A DNA stretch of 64,000 nt from Streptomyces sp. NBC_01428 (GTDB lineage Bacteria; Actinomycetota; Actinomycetes; Streptomycetales; Streptomycetaceae). The notes beneath the pieces are model-generated. The model was not told where the DNA came from. It searched no databases and saw nothing but the letters and a program-made list of their open reading frames with translations. Made by a program: the position numbers and the translations under genes. Of this stretch, positions 16,147 to 24,923 are shown piece after piece. Where the stretch lies: the NCBI RefSeq assembly GCF_036231965.1, contig NZ_CP109499.1:744001-808000 (forward strand), written 5' to 3'. Positions within the stretch are counted from its first letter, which is position 1; the number at the start of each line of letters is the position of its first letter.

Positions 16147-16842
16147 TCACCAGTCGAGCGGGCCGGAGCGGTCGACGAACCGTCCCGTACCCGCACCGGG
16201 CCCCTCGGTCGCCAGCCGGACGATCGCGTCGGTGCCCTCCGTAACGGTCTGGGGGCCGCTGTGGGCGTTGAGGTCGGTGGCGGTGTAACCGGGGTCGGCG
16301 GCGTTGACCCGGATGTCCTTCAGTGCCTTGGCGTACTGCGTGGTCAGCATCGTGACCGCTGCCTTCGAGGCGGTGTAGAGGGGGAGGATCACCGACGACT
16401 CGACCCGCGACGGATCGTGGGTGGCGGCGAACGACCCCATTCCGCTGCTGACGTTGACGATGACGGGGTCCGGTGAGCGGCGCAGCAGCGGGAGGAAGGC
16501 CGCGGTCACCCGGACCACCCCGAAGACGTTGACGTCGAAGACACGGAGCGCGTCCGCCCCGGTCAGATCCGCGGGGTCGCTGTGCGGGCCGGACACGCCC
16601 GCGTTGTTGATCAGGACGTCGATCGCACCCTCGTTCGCGGCGACGTCGGCGGCCGCTTCGGCGACGGAGGCGTCGTCCGTGACGTCGATCCGGACGAACC
16701 GCGCCCCCAGCGCGGCTGCGGCCTCGGCGCCGCGTTCCGGGTCGCGGGCTCCCAAGATCACGGTGTGGCCGACGGCGACGAGGCGGCGGGCGGTCTCGTG
16801 GCCGAGACCCTTGTTGGCTCCTGTGATGAACGTGGTGGTCAT
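16147..16842 (-). CDS. Short-chain dehydrogenase/reductase
   Basis: 231 residues from ATG 16842. Classical SDR motifs are present: TGANKGLGHE for cofactor binding, LINNAGVSG, VNVSSGMGS with the catalytic Ser, and YTASKAAV giving the Tyr-x3-Lys pair. It is a cytoplasmic NAD(P)H oxidoreductase of unknown substrate. It is divergent from an MmyB-type regulator 89 bp away; in Streptomyces this regulator family often controls an adjacent SDR, so a regulator-target pair is likely. Confidence 0.9.
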   Translation of the reverse strand: MTTTFITGANKGLGHETARRLVAVGHTVILGARDPERGAEAAAALGARFVRIDVTDDASVAEAAADVAANEGAIDVLINNAGVSGPHSDPADLTGADALRVFDVNVFGVVRVTAAFLPLLRRSPDPVIVNVSSGMGSFAATHDPSRVESSVILPLYTASKAAVTMLTTQYAKALKDIRVNAADPGYTATDLNAHSGPQTVTEGTDAIVRLATEGPGAGTGRFVDRSGPLDW

Positions 16843-16931
16843 GGATCGATGGTCGCCATCGCGCGGGACCTTCGCCAGGGACCCTTCGACCGTAGGAGTG
16901 CGAGTACCACCCCGGAGGGGGCTGGGGCAGG

Positions 16932-17837
16932 ATGGAGGGCATGGTGACGAAGGACGAGGTGGGCCTCGGCACGACGATCCGTGCCTGGCGGGAACGGCTG
17001 GCCCCGTCGGCCCCGGCCTCGTCGACGGGTCGGCCGCGCCGTGCCGCCGGTCTGCGCCGCGAGGAGCTCGCCGAGCGGGCGGGTGTCTCGGTCGACTACG
17101 TGGTGCGGCTCGAACAGGGGCGGGCGACGGCCCCGTCGGCGCAGGTGGTGGCTTCGCTGGCACGCGCCCTGGAGCTCAGTCCCACCGAGCGGGACCACCT
17201 CCACCGCATGGCGGGGCTGGCCGCTCCGAACGACGCCCCGATCCCCGACGACATCCCCGCGGGGGTGCGCCGGGTACTGAACCGCCTCGGCGAGGTCGCG
17301 GTGGCCGTCTTCGCCGCGGACTGGCAGATGATCTGGTGGAACCGGGGCTGGGCCGCCCTGCTCGGCGATCCGGCGGACTCCCCCGCCGAACTGCGCAACT
17401 TCGCCCGTGAGCGTTTCCCCGTCGGCTCCGACCGCGTGAGCATCGCCTGGTGGCCGGTGTCCGTGGACAACCAGGACGCCTCGGACCTCACCATCGTGTC
17501 CGACCTGCGCCGCGCCACCGCCCGCTTCCCTCACGACGTACGTCTGGCGGAGCTCATCCGGGTCCTCGTGGCCGGGAATCCGACCTTCGCGCGCCTGTGG
17601 GCGAGCGGCACGGTGGCCGCGCACCGCGAGGAGCACAAGACCATCGAACATCCCGGAGTCGGACCGGTGGAGGTGGACTGCGACGTGCTGACCGACGGCG
17701 AGTCCGAACTCAAGATCGTCATCCTGACCGCCGCGCCGGGCAGCGCGGACGAGGCGCGCTTCAGGCGCGCTCTCGGCATGACGTCGGACGCCACGGCGGC
17801 GCCCGACGGACCGGTGTCGGCTCGTACGACGTCCTGA
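16932..17837 (+). CDS. MmyB-family helix-turn-helix transcriptional regulator
   Basis: 301 residues. An XRE-type helix-turn-helix lies at about 30-90 (RRAAGLRREELAERAGVS, VDYVVRLEQGRATAPSAQVV), followed by the MmyB-like PAS-type ligand domain (AVFAADWQMIWWNRGWAALL, LWASGTVAAHREEHKTIEHP, VGPVEVDCDVLT). Related proteins are thought to bind fatty-acid-like ligands. It probably controls the divergent SDR gene. GTG 16944 is an alternative start with GGAGG 5 bases upstream. Confidence 0.9.
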   Translation: MEGMVTKDEVGLGTTIRAWRERLAPSAPASSTGRPRRAAGLRREELAERAGVSVDYVVRLEQGRATAPSAQVVASLARALELSPTERDHLHRMAGLAAPNDAPIPDDIPAGVRRVLNRLGEVAVAVFAADWQMIWWNRGWAALLGDPADSPAELRNFARERFPVGSDRVSIAWWPVSVDNQDASDLTIVSDLRRATARFPHDVRLAELIRVLVAGNPTFARLWASGTVAAHREEHKTIEHPGVGPVEVDCDVLTDGESELKIVILTAAPGSADEARFRRALGMTSDATAAPDGPVSARTTS

Positions 17838-17881
17838 CGTCACGGGGTCGGGGCGGGCGCCCGCCCAGATTCCGTGACGTC
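17836..17881. terminator. Bidirectional hairpin terminator
   Basis: GACGTCACGG (17836-17845) pairs exactly with CCGTGACGTC (17872-17881). The loop itself holds the perfect 16-base palindrome GGGCGGGCGCCCGCCC (17851-17866). It sits between the convergent MmyB-type and ArsR genes and could stop transcription from both. Confidence 0.7.
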
Positions 17882-17907
17882 GGCGCCCCTCCCGATCCCC
17901 TCCCCGA

Positions 17908-18279
17908 TCAGCCGCCCCGGGAGTCCGGCGGCCCCGTGTCCGGCGTCTCCGCGACGTGCTTGATGTTCGCCAGCCGTCGGTCCCAGTCCGCCGCGAGTGC
18001 CGCCATCCACCGGGACGCCGCGTCCAGCGCGGCGGGCCGGAGCGTGTACCGCACCTCGCGGCCCACCCGACTGCCGGACACCAGCCCCGCGGTGTCCAGC
18101 ACGACGAGGTGCTTGACCACCGCCTGCCGGGAGACGGGGAGCCGTTCGGCAAGGGTCGTGGCCGTGCCCGTGCCCATCTCGGCCAGCAGGTCGAGGAGTT
18201 GGCGCCGTGTCGGGTCGGCCAGCGCACCGAGGACGCCGTCGACGGCTTCGCCGCCGCCCCCCGAACGCGCTTCGCTCAC
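17908..18279 (-). CDS. ArsR-family regulator paired with an SRPBCC gene
   Basis: 123 residues from GTG 18279, which shares GTGA with the upstream SRPBCC stop. The winged helix is typical of the ArsR branch: LGALADPTRRQLLDLLAEMG, LAERLPVSRQAVVKHLVVLD, GLVSGSRVGREVRYTLRP. There is no CxC-type metal site. The regulator is the second gene of its operon and the likely binder of the two GCAAC/GTTGC dyads at 18751-18802. The same gene pairing occurs again at 27533-28458. Confidence 0.9.
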   Translation of the reverse strand: MSEARSGGGGEAVDGVLGALADPTRRQLLDLLAEMGTGTATTLAERLPVSRQAVVKHLVVLDTAGLVSGSRVGREVRYTLRPAALDAASRWMAALAADWDRRLANIKHVAETPDTGPPDSRGG

Positions 18280-18722
18280 GTCGAGGGCTGTTCGGCGCGC
18301 TCCTTGAGCGCGTCGAGCTCCAGGGGCCAGCCCTGGGTGTGGTCCTTCAGGTTCTGGCCGCGGAGTTCCTCGGAGCCGGCCAGCGCCGCGAAGCCGCTCT
18401 CGACCACCCGCAGCCGGGTCCGGTCGCCCTCCTCGGTCAGCGTGAACTCGACGAGCGTGCTGTTGTCCTCGCGCAGTTCCTCTCCGGGGAACGCACTCGT
18501 CCAGCGGTACGCGAGGTAGGTCGGGGCATCCACCTTCTCCACCCGCACCGGGAAGTCGCCGTGCTCGGAGTTCTTGAGCACGAGCGAGTCGCCCTCCTCG
18601 GCCACGGTGCCCGGCAGGCTCGCCTTGTCGGCCACCCAGAACCCGGGCTGGGCCACCAGCGACCAGACCCGCTCCAGGGGGGCCTCGATCAGGGTCTCGC
18701 GTTCGATCCGGTCCTCGCTCAT
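18276..18722 (-). CDS. SRPBCC (AHSA1-like START-fold) protein
   Basis: 148 residues from ATG 18722 with GGAG 8 bases upstream. The START-fold signs are IERETLIEAPLERVWSLVAQ, FPVRVEKVDAPTYLAYRW, EFTLTEEGDRTRLRVVESGF and the C-terminal helix QNLKDHTQGWPLELDALKE. The fold forms a deep hydrophobic pocket; ligand unknown. It is translationally coupled to the ArsR gene behind it, so it may bind the compound sensed by the module. Confidence 0.88.
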   Translation of the reverse strand: MSEDRIERETLIEAPLERVWSLVAQPGFWVADKASLPGTVAEEGDSLVLKNSEHGDFPVRVEKVDAPTYLAYRWTSAFPGEELREDNSTLVEFTLTEEGDRTRLRVVESGFAALAGSEELRGQNLKDHTQGWPLELDALKERAEQPST

Positions 18723-18750
18723 GAAGGGCTCCTTGGTCGTCACGATCAGA

Positions 18751-18802
18751 TGCAACTCCAGGGTTGCACGACAACCCATCAGGTGCAACCCCGGGGTTGC
18801 AC
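18751..18802. promoter_or_regulatory. Tandem operator dyads of the first ArsR-SRPBCC operon
   Basis: Site 1, TGCAACTCCAGGGTTGCA (18751-18768), has 6-base arms. Site 2, GTGCAACCCCGGGGTTGCAC (18783-18802), is a perfect 20-base palindrome. Their centres are 33 bp apart, about three helical turns, and the nearer one begins 29 bp before the SRPBCC start. Both share a CAAC(C)-N4-GGTTG core with the sites at 28473-28536. ArsR repression here is inferred. Confidence 0.75.
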
Positions 18803-18943
18803 GATGGAAGGTCGGGGCATGCGTGATCGACTCGGTCGCCTCGACTCCTGCCCCTCTCAAATGCGTTGGACAGGCGGGACCGCCGCGCACTGTGATGGCT
18901 CCGACCGCCTGCCGTACGACGCGGGCCCACCACAGGAGCGCTC

Positions 18944-19843
18944 TTGCCCGCGAGGGAGACCCAGGACAGCCGCCCCCGGATCGACGCCGCCCTCGTCAGG
19001 CGGCTGATCGACACGCAGTTCCCGCAGTGGGCCGAACTGCCCCTGGAGCGCGTCGACCCGGCCGGTTCGGACCACGTCATCCACCGGCTCGGCGCGTCGA
19101 TGGCCGTCCGGCTGCCCCGCCATGCCGGTGCCCTCGGTCAGGCCGGGAAGGAGTTCGCGTGGCTGCCACGGCTCGCCCCGCATCTCCCGCTCGCGATCCC
19201 CGTGCCGGTCGCGGTCGGGGAACCGGACCTCGGCTACCCGTGGGCCTGGGCGGTGTCCCGCTGACTGGACGGTGACGTGGCGACGGTGGCGGCCCTGGCC
19301 GACTCCACCGCGGCCGCCGCCGAACTGGCCGGCTTCCTCGTCGCCCTGCAAAGCTGCGCACCGGACGGCATGCCCGGCGAGGGCACCCGGCCCGACCTCA
19401 CGGCCGGAGGGCTGGCCGACCGCGACCGCACGACCCGCGCCGCCATCGCCGAGGTCGCCGGCACCTTCGACAGCATGGCCCTGACCTCGCTGTGGGACGC
19501 CGCGCTGAGCGCCCCCGGATGGGACCGCCCACCGGTCTGGTTCCACGGCGACCTCCATACCGGCAACCTGCTGACCCTCGACGGCCGGCTCAGCGCGGTC
19601 ATCGACTTCGGCGGACTCGGCATCGGCGACCCCGCCTGCGACATGACCGTGGCCTTCACCTCGATGTCCGCGGCGAGCCGGGGTGTCTTCCGCTCGGCGC
19701 TCGGGGTGGACGACGCGACGTGGACCCGGGGCCGTGGCTGGGCCCTGACGACCGCCCTGAACGCGTACACCTCCTATGCCGCCACCGACCCCCGTGTCGC
19801 CGCCCAGACCACGCGTCAGATCACCGAGGCTCTGATCGGCTGA
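18944..19843 (+). pseudogene. Aminoglycoside-phosphotransferase-like kinase, broken by one in-frame TGA
   Basis: Starts at TTG 18944 with AGGAG upstream. Part one (106 codons) ends at TGA 19262-19264; part two continues in the same frame with no shift to 19843. Together they make a full-length APH-family protein of about 300 residues: N-lobe (VDPAGSDHVIHRLGASMAVR), hinge (YPWAWAVSR), then the catalytic loop WFHGDLHTGNLL and metal-binding IDFGGLGIGDPACD. The stop falls where relatives carry Trp after the hinge, so a TGG to TGA change at base 19264 explains it. Part one lacks the catalytic residues, so the gene is very likely inactive, or else this is a sequencing error. Confidence 0.85.
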
Positions 19844-19979
19844 GGGACAGGGCGGACGGGCGCGTCGGTGCGTCGCGTGGCCGGTGAACGGCCCGCGCCG
19901 CGCTGCCGCGGCCGGTCTCCCGGCCGACAATGGACCTACGGCGGGGACGGACCCGGGGAGGCGCCGGGAAGGAGCGTCG

Positions 19980-22160
19980 ATGCCGCAGGGGTTCTTCTCC
20001 CCCGCCCGCGTTCGGGCCGCACGCCAGGCCGCGCGGGTCACGGCAGCCTCGCTCACCGGCTTCTACACCGCGCTCTACGCACTGGACCAGCCCGTCGTCG
20101 CGGTCTACGCCCTCTTCACACCGATCGCGCTCGGCGTCCTCTCCCCCGTCCCCGGCAGCGGCCGGCAGCGCGCGCGTACGGTCCTGCTGGTCCTGCCGGT
20201 CGCCGTGGCCCTGACCGCCGTCGGCACCACGCTGGCCGTGACCACGGCCTCGGCCGTGGCGGGGATGCTGTTGTTCGGATTCACCGTCTCCTTCGCCGCC
20301 GCCTACGGCCCGGCACCCGCGGGCGTGGTTCCGGGGCTGCTGCTCTTCTACGTGCTCGCGTGCTTCCCGCCCTACGCCCCTCAGACGCTGCCGGAGCGGC
20401 TCTACGGTCTGCTCGCCGGTGGCGTGCTGCTGATCGTGTGCGAACGGGTGCTCCTGCCCGCGCCGTCCTCGCCGTCCTACCGTGCGCGGATCGCCTCCGC
20501 CCTCGATCTCGCCGCCGAGGCGGCCCTCTCCGTCGCTCAGGGACACGGCGACGATCGCGAACGCGCGCGGCACCTGCGCGACGAAGGGCGGGCCCTGCGC
20601 TTCTCGCAGGTGCCACCGGCCTCCCGCCCGACCGGAGCGGGGCGGACCGCCCGAGGGCTGGCGCACGCCGGATCCGCCACGCGGCGGGTTCTGGACCAAT
20701 TGGCCCGCATGTTCGAGAAACCCGCTCCGCAACCGGGCGACGACCCGCACTGCGCGACCCTGCTGCGTGAGGTCGCCGCGGCCTGTGCCGCGACGGCCGG
20801 CGCCCTGCGCGGCACCCGCGCCGTTCCGGGCCAGGAGATGCTCGAAGAGGAGGTCGCGGACTTCGTCGCCGTCCGTGGACGGCCCTCCGAGGACCGGGCC
20901 GAGGCGTCACCCCGGCTTCTGCGGCACCGGACCGACGTGCTGACCGTCGCCGCGTCCGCGCTGACCGTGCAGACCGCCGTCACCGTCGCGATCGGGGGCC
21001 GCCGCAGTTCACCCGGGATGCCGCACGACCAGTTCTGGTACGCGGGACCCTCCACGCCACGCCTCCTGACCTTACGGCTGACCGGCAACCTCACCCTGCG
21101 CTCGGTGCTTTTCCAGAACGCCGTCCGTACGGCCCTGGGGCTCGGAGCCGCCCGCCTCGTGGCCGGAACACTGGACCTCTCGCACGGCTTCTGGGTTCTG
21201 CTCGCCGTCCTGACCCTGGGCCGCACGACCGCGGGAGCGACCTGGTCCACGGTCCGGTCGGCGGCCATCGGCACACTGCTGGGCGCGCTGGCCGCCGGAG
21301 CCCTGCTGTTCGGGGCGGGGGGCGCGACCGTCGTGTACGCCGTCGTACTCGTACCGGCCACGTTCGTGGCCTTCGCCGTGGGGCCGATCGCCGGACCCGC
21401 CTGGGCGCAGGGCCTGTTCACCCTGGTGGTGTCCGCCGCGTTCAGCCAGCTCACGCCGGCCACCTGGCGGCTCGCGGAGGTACGGCTCCTCGACGTTCTG
21501 ACGGGATGCACGATCGGGCTGCTCTGCGGCGTGCTGGCCTGGCCCGCCGGGGCCCGCGCGGAGCTCCGGCGCAGTGCCGCCGAACTGCTGCGCGCCGTCG
21601 CGCGTCTGGTCGCGCTCACCATCGCCGATCTGGTCGACGCGCCCGACGAGACACGCGCTCGGGGCGACACGACCGAGGAGGCGCTGCGACTGGCCCGGCA
21701 CCGGCTCCGGATCGCCGAGGGCGCCTACGCGCAGTACCGGACGGAGGGCGGCAGAGGCCCCGGCGGTGGCGGTCCCGACTGGCTCGCGGCGCTCAACTGC
21801 GGCTCCCACGCGATGGCCGGGGCGCACTGGCTGCCCCGGCTGGACCACGGCCCCGCACCGCCCGACGCCGTCCGATGGGCACGGGAGTCGGTCGCCCGGC
21901 TGACCACGGCCCTGGAACGGGCCGCGACCTTCCCGCCGGGCGGCGTACACGTGCGCACGCCACCCCTGCCGAGCGAGGTGATCTCGAACGCCCCACCGCT
22001 CGTACGACCCTCGCTGGTCGACATCGACGGATGGCTGCGGAACCTCGCGGCGGATCTGGCGACCGTCGGCGGGGGCGACGCGGACGAGCCGTGGCCGCCC
22101 GTGCGGGACGACGGAAGGGACACACGCCGGACGCAGGGCCGGTCCCGTGACCTACGGTGA
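19980..22160 (+). CDS. FUSC-family (aromatic acid exporter-like) membrane protein
   Basis: 726 residues from ATG 19980, preceded by GGAAGGAG. Two similar membrane blocks are separated by a long cytoplasmic region: helices in about 15-165 (VVAVYALFTPIALGVLSPV, LLVLPVAVALTAVGTTLAV) and again in about 395-540 (FWVLLAVLTLGRTTAGATW, LLFGAGGATVVYAVVLVPA). This matches the FUSC architecture of AaeB/YccS-type proteins, which export aromatic carboxylates. The substrate is unknown. The next gene begins only 4 bases after its stop, so they are likely co-transcribed. Confidence 0.85.
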   Translation: MPQGFFSPARVRAARQAARVTAASLTGFYTALYALDQPVVAVYALFTPIALGVLSPVPGSGRQRARTVLLVLPVAVALTAVGTTLAVTTASAVAGMLLFGFTVSFAAAYGPAPAGVVPGLLLFYVLACFPPYAPQTLPERLYGLLAGGVLLIVCERVLLPAPSSPSYRARIASALDLAAEAALSVAQGHGDDRERARHLRDEGRALRFSQVPPASRPTGAGRTARGLAHAGSATRRVLDQLARMFEKPAPQPGDDPHCATLLREVAAACAATAGALRGTRAVPGQEMLEEEVADFVAVRGRPSEDRAEASPRLLRHRTDVLTVAASALTVQTAVTVAIGGRRSSPGMPHDQFWYAGPSTPRLLTLRLTGNLTLRSVLFQNAVRTALGLGAARLVAGTLDLSHGFWVLLAVLTLGRTTAGATWSTVRSAAIGTLLGALAAGALLFGAGGATVVYAVVLVPATFVAFAVGPIAGPAWAQGLFTLVVSAAFSQLTPATWRLAEVRLLDVLTGCTIGLLCGVLAWPAGARAELRRSAAELLRAVARLVALTIADLVDAPDETRARGDTTEEALRLARHRLRIAEGAYAQYRTEGGRGPGGGGPDWLAALNCGSHAMAGAHWLPRLDHGPAPPDAVRWARESVARLTTALERAATFPPGGVHVRTPPLPSEVISNAPPLVRPSLVDIDGWLRNLAADLATVGGGDADEPWPPVRDDGRDTRRTQGRSRDLR

Positions 22161-22164
22161 TCGG

Positions 22165-22593
22165 ATGGCCGACTTCCAGGACTTCAACTTCAAGCTGCTC
22201 GTCATCGAGAAGCTGATGTACACGGACGGGACGCTGACGCCCGGGTTCCGTCTCGCCGACCTCCTGCGTGCGCGCGGGCTGGGTGACGACCCCTGGACGT
22301 ACGCCCACGAGCAGGGCCTGTCCCATCAGATGGTCCCCGAGGCCCGCGTCCACTTCGAGTCCTTGGAGATCGGTGACGAACTCCTCGCCACCGTGGACGA
22401 GTTGGTCGTCGACGGCGGGCTCCGGGTGTACCAGGAGTGCGCACCCGTCTGGGACGGCGAGGACGATCTCTTCGACGTGGTGTCGCCCGCCGACCTGGAC
22501 CTGCTTCCCCGGCTCGCCCGCGTGGTCAGCACGGTTGCGCTCGCGGAGGAGCTGCGCGACGCGCTGGCAGGGCGGGGCGTCGTCATCACCTGA
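22165..22593 (+). CDS. Uncharacterised small protein (DUF6892-like)
   Basis: 142 residues from ATG 22165 (MADFQDFNFKLLVIEKLMYT); GTG 22147 would add six residues and overlap the FUSC gene. Features include LTPGFRLADLLRARG, a VHFESLEIGDELLATVDELV stretch, and a highly acidic VWDGEDDLFDVVSPADLDLL segment. I associate this pattern with the family called DUF6892, but that assignment is from memory. No membrane segment or catalytic motif is seen. It is probably cytoplasmic. Confidence 0.75.
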   Translation: MADFQDFNFKLLVIEKLMYTDGTLTPGFRLADLLRARGLGDDPWTYAHEQGLSHQMVPEARVHFESLEIGDELLATVDELVVDGGLRVYQECAPVWDGEDDLFDVVSPADLDLLPRLARVVSTVALAEELRDALAGRGVVIT

Positions 22594-22781
22594 GGATCCG
22601 GCGACGGCATCGTCCTCGCCGGCGCGGCTCCCTCCGTTCGGGCGAGGCCCGTTGCGGACAGCCGCCGGCAAGAGACCGTCGGCAGCGGCCTGTTGGCGCA
22701 CGCGCACTCGGCTGTCGTCGCCGGCCCAGTACCGTGATCACGGAGCAGACACCGACTCGTGCCCGGAAGGAACCACCCATC

Positions 22782-23441
22782 ATGCCCGTCCCCGCCGACC
22801 CGACGGTTCTCCATCCGATGCCCGACCAGCCGCGTGTGGTACTGCTCAAACCGCTGGTGAAGTCGCCGCTGATCGAGGTCGGGGAGTACTCGTACTACGA
22901 CGACCCGGACGACGCGACCGCGTTCGAGACACGCAACGTGCTCTACCACTACGGGCCGGAGAAGCTGATCATCGGCAGGTTCTGCGCGCTGGGCACGGGG
23001 GTGCGGTTCATCATGAACGGCGCCAACCACCGTATGGACGGGCCGTCGACCTTCCCCTTCCCCACCATGGGTGGTTCCTGGGCCGAACACTTCGACCTGC
23101 TCACCGGCCTGCCGAACCGGGGTGACACCGTCGTCGGCCACGACGTCTGGTTCGGGCACGGCACGACGGTCATGCCCGGCGTACGGATCGGCAACGGCGC
23201 GATCATCGCCTCCGGGGCCGTCGTCACCGCGGACGTGCCCGACTACGGCGTCGTCGGCGGGAACCCGGCCTGTCTCATCCGCACCCGCTACAGCGAGGAG
23301 GAGATCGACCGTCTCCTCGACGTGGCCTGGTGGGACTGGCCGGCGGAACACATCACCGAGCACGTGCGCACGATCATGTCGGGCACGATCACCGACCTGG
23401 AGGCCGCCGCGCCCACCTCCGGCGTGGGGCCGACCACTTGA
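22782..23441 (+). CDS. CatB/Vat-like hexapeptide-repeat O-acetyltransferase
   Basis: 219 residues from ATG 22782 with GGAAGGA 11 bases upstream. The left-handed beta-helix is clear in LIIGRFCALGTGVRFIMNGA, DTVVGHDVWFGHGTTVMPGV and RIGNGAIIASGAVVTADVPD, with the catalytic-type His in NGANHRMDG. These acetyl-CoA enzymes include xenobiotic acetyltransferases that inactivate chloramphenicol or streptogramins, but many relatives have other roles. Resistance is possible, not shown. The gene appears to be monocistronic. Confidence 0.9.
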   Translation: MPVPADPTVLHPMPDQPRVVLLKPLVKSPLIEVGEYSYYDDPDDATAFETRNVLYHYGPEKLIIGRFCALGTGVRFIMNGANHRMDGPSTFPFPTMGGSWAEHFDLLTGLPNRGDTVVGHDVWFGHGTTVMPGVRIGNGAIIASGAVVTADVPDYGVVGGNPACLIRTRYSEEEIDRLLDVAWWDWPAEHITEHVRTIMSGTITDLEAAAPTSGVGPTT

Positions 23442-23547
23442 CGCGACGAGGGGACGGGACGGCGCCCCACGACCCGTACGACGGAGTGAGCCGACGTCAC
23501 GGCGATGCACCCGACACCGCCCCGGCACCATCCCCGCGGAACCCGCG

Positions 23548-23754
23548 GTGAGCGACCCCACGACCGAGGGTGAGGGCGACGGCGGGTCCGGACACGAGGC
23601 GAAGGCGGCCCGAGGGCTGCCGGAGAAGGACCTGCGGGCGGCGGTCGACGGCCTCGCGGGCCGGCTGACCGAGGTCAGACCGGGCTGGTTCAACGCCACG
23701 GAGTCGCGTCGAGGCGCGGACGAGAACCCCCGGCGGGACGAACGTCGGCCGTGA
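23548..23754 (+). CDS. Possible small acidic protein, 68 aa
   Basis: GTG 23548 to TGA 23754. The composition is acidic at the start and basic at the end, with a plausible helix in the middle (LPEKDLRAAVDGLAGRLTEV). No clear ribosome site or family is seen, and the antisense strand also has an open frame. It is kept as a weak prediction because no other gene covers this stretch. Confidence 0.3.
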   Translation: MSDPTTEGEGDGGSGHEAKAARGLPEKDLRAAVDGLAGRLTEVRPGWFNATESRRGADENPRRDERRP

Positions 23755-24212
23755 CCTGACCACCCGGGCCCGTTCGCCGACCGGAACCGCCCACTCCCCC
23801 ACCTCCCGAACTGCACCGGACGACACGGTTACCGGCACCAGCACCTCACCTCCCCGAACCGCGCCCGACAGCCCGCCCACCGGCCTCCACCCAGCCGCCG
23901 CCCGGCCCGGCCCGGCACCCACAGCTTCCCGAGGCTCGGCACCGCTCGCAGCACCCCCTGGCCGCCACGCCCCGGCACACCCGGCACCGACACCTTTTCC
24001 CTCCTTGACAATATTTTTTGTCGGATGGATCCTGGAGCAGTGCTGGACGTCGCCGTGATCGAGGAACCTCAGGCGTCCGAATGCCGACGGTGTCGTACCG
24101 GTCCGTCGCCGGCGCGGCCCGTAAGACTCCTCATCGAGGGGCCGTCGACTCGATCGCGTCGAGACGGCGGCGAACAAGCGAAGACCGCACACCGGACACC
24201 TAAGGAACCAGC
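23755..24212. promoter_or_regulatory. 458-bp intergenic region with an AT-rich dyad
   Basis: No convincing gene. TTGACA (24005-24010) begins a conspicuously AT-rich island in otherwise GC-rich DNA. GACAA (24007-24011) and TTGTC (24018-24022) form an inverted repeat with spacer TATTTT. The shape resembles MarR- or TetR-type operators overlapping a -35 element. It lies about 190 bp upstream of the DHFR-like gene; an unrecognised short gene or long leader could lie between. Confidence 0.45.
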
Positions 24213-24785
24213 ATGCGCACCCTGATCAGCTCCTCGTTCGTCTCGCTCGACGGCGTCATGGAGGCACCCGGCGGCGAAGCCGGATATCGCAACGCCGGCT
24301 GGACCTTCAAAGAGGTCGAGTTCGTCCCCGAGGCCTTCGAGATCAAGGGGCGGGAGCAGGAGGAGGCCGCCGCGATCCTGATGGGCCGGGCCAGCTACGA
24401 GGCGTTCAGCCCGGTGTGGCCGGACATGCCGGATTTCGCCCGCTACAAGGACATGCCGAAGTACGTGGTCTCCAGCGGTCTCACCGAGGACGCGCTGGTC
24501 TCCAACTGGGGTGAGACCACCATCCTGCGGGACCTCGACGAGGTCGCCGCCCTCAAGGAGACCGACGGCGGCCCGATCATCGTGCACGGCAGCGCCGCCC
24601 TGAACCACGGCCTCGCGGACGCCGGTCTCGTCGACCGCTACCACCTGCTCGTCTTCCCGCTGCTGCTCGGCGCGGGCAAGCGGCTGTTCCCGGCGACCGA
24701 CAAGGACACCCAGAAGCTGAAGCTCGTCGAGCACGCCGTGTACTCCAACGGCCTGCAGATGAACGTCCTCGACGTCGTCCGCTGA
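24213..24785 (+). CDS. Dihydrofolate-reductase-family protein (RibD C-domain-like)
   Basis: 190 residues with AAGGAACC ahead of ATG 24213. The N-terminus RTLISSSFVSLDGVMEAPGG, the ILMGRASYEAFSPVWP segment, KYVVSSGLTEDALVSNW and the GGPIIVHGSAALNHGLADAG turn are those of the DHFR-like/RibD-C reductase family (YyaP/YwjB type). Members bind NADPH; most are of unknown substrate and are not folate enzymes. It appears to be monocistronic. Confidence 0.88.
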   Translation: MRTLISSSFVSLDGVMEAPGGEAGYRNAGWTFKEVEFVPEAFEIKGREQEEAAAILMGRASYEAFSPVWPDMPDFARYKDMPKYVVSSGLTEDALVSNWGETTILRDLDEVAALKETDGGPIIVHGSAALNHGLADAGLVDRYHLLVFPLLLGAGKRLFPATDKDTQKLKLVEHAVYSNGLQMNVLDVVR

Positions 24786-24923
24786 CGACGACCACCCGCA
24801 GGACCGCCCCGCCGCGCGGCGGCCTCCCCGAGGCACCTCGGCCGAGGCCGCCGACAGCCGCCCACGTCGACCAGGTCCTCCCACGTGATCAGTGCCGCCG
24901 ACACACCTCACCGGCGGCAGCAG

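Noticed and set aside
19262..19264. TGA as a selenocysteine codon in the APH-like gene
   Set aside because: The family has Trp here, not a redox Cys or Sec. I see no SECIS-like structure nearby, and a TGG to TGA mutation is simpler.
24018..24225. Short plus-strand frames between the AT-rich dyad and the DHFR-like gene
   Set aside because: No ribosome site, no family, Arg/Ser-rich shadow-like composition.
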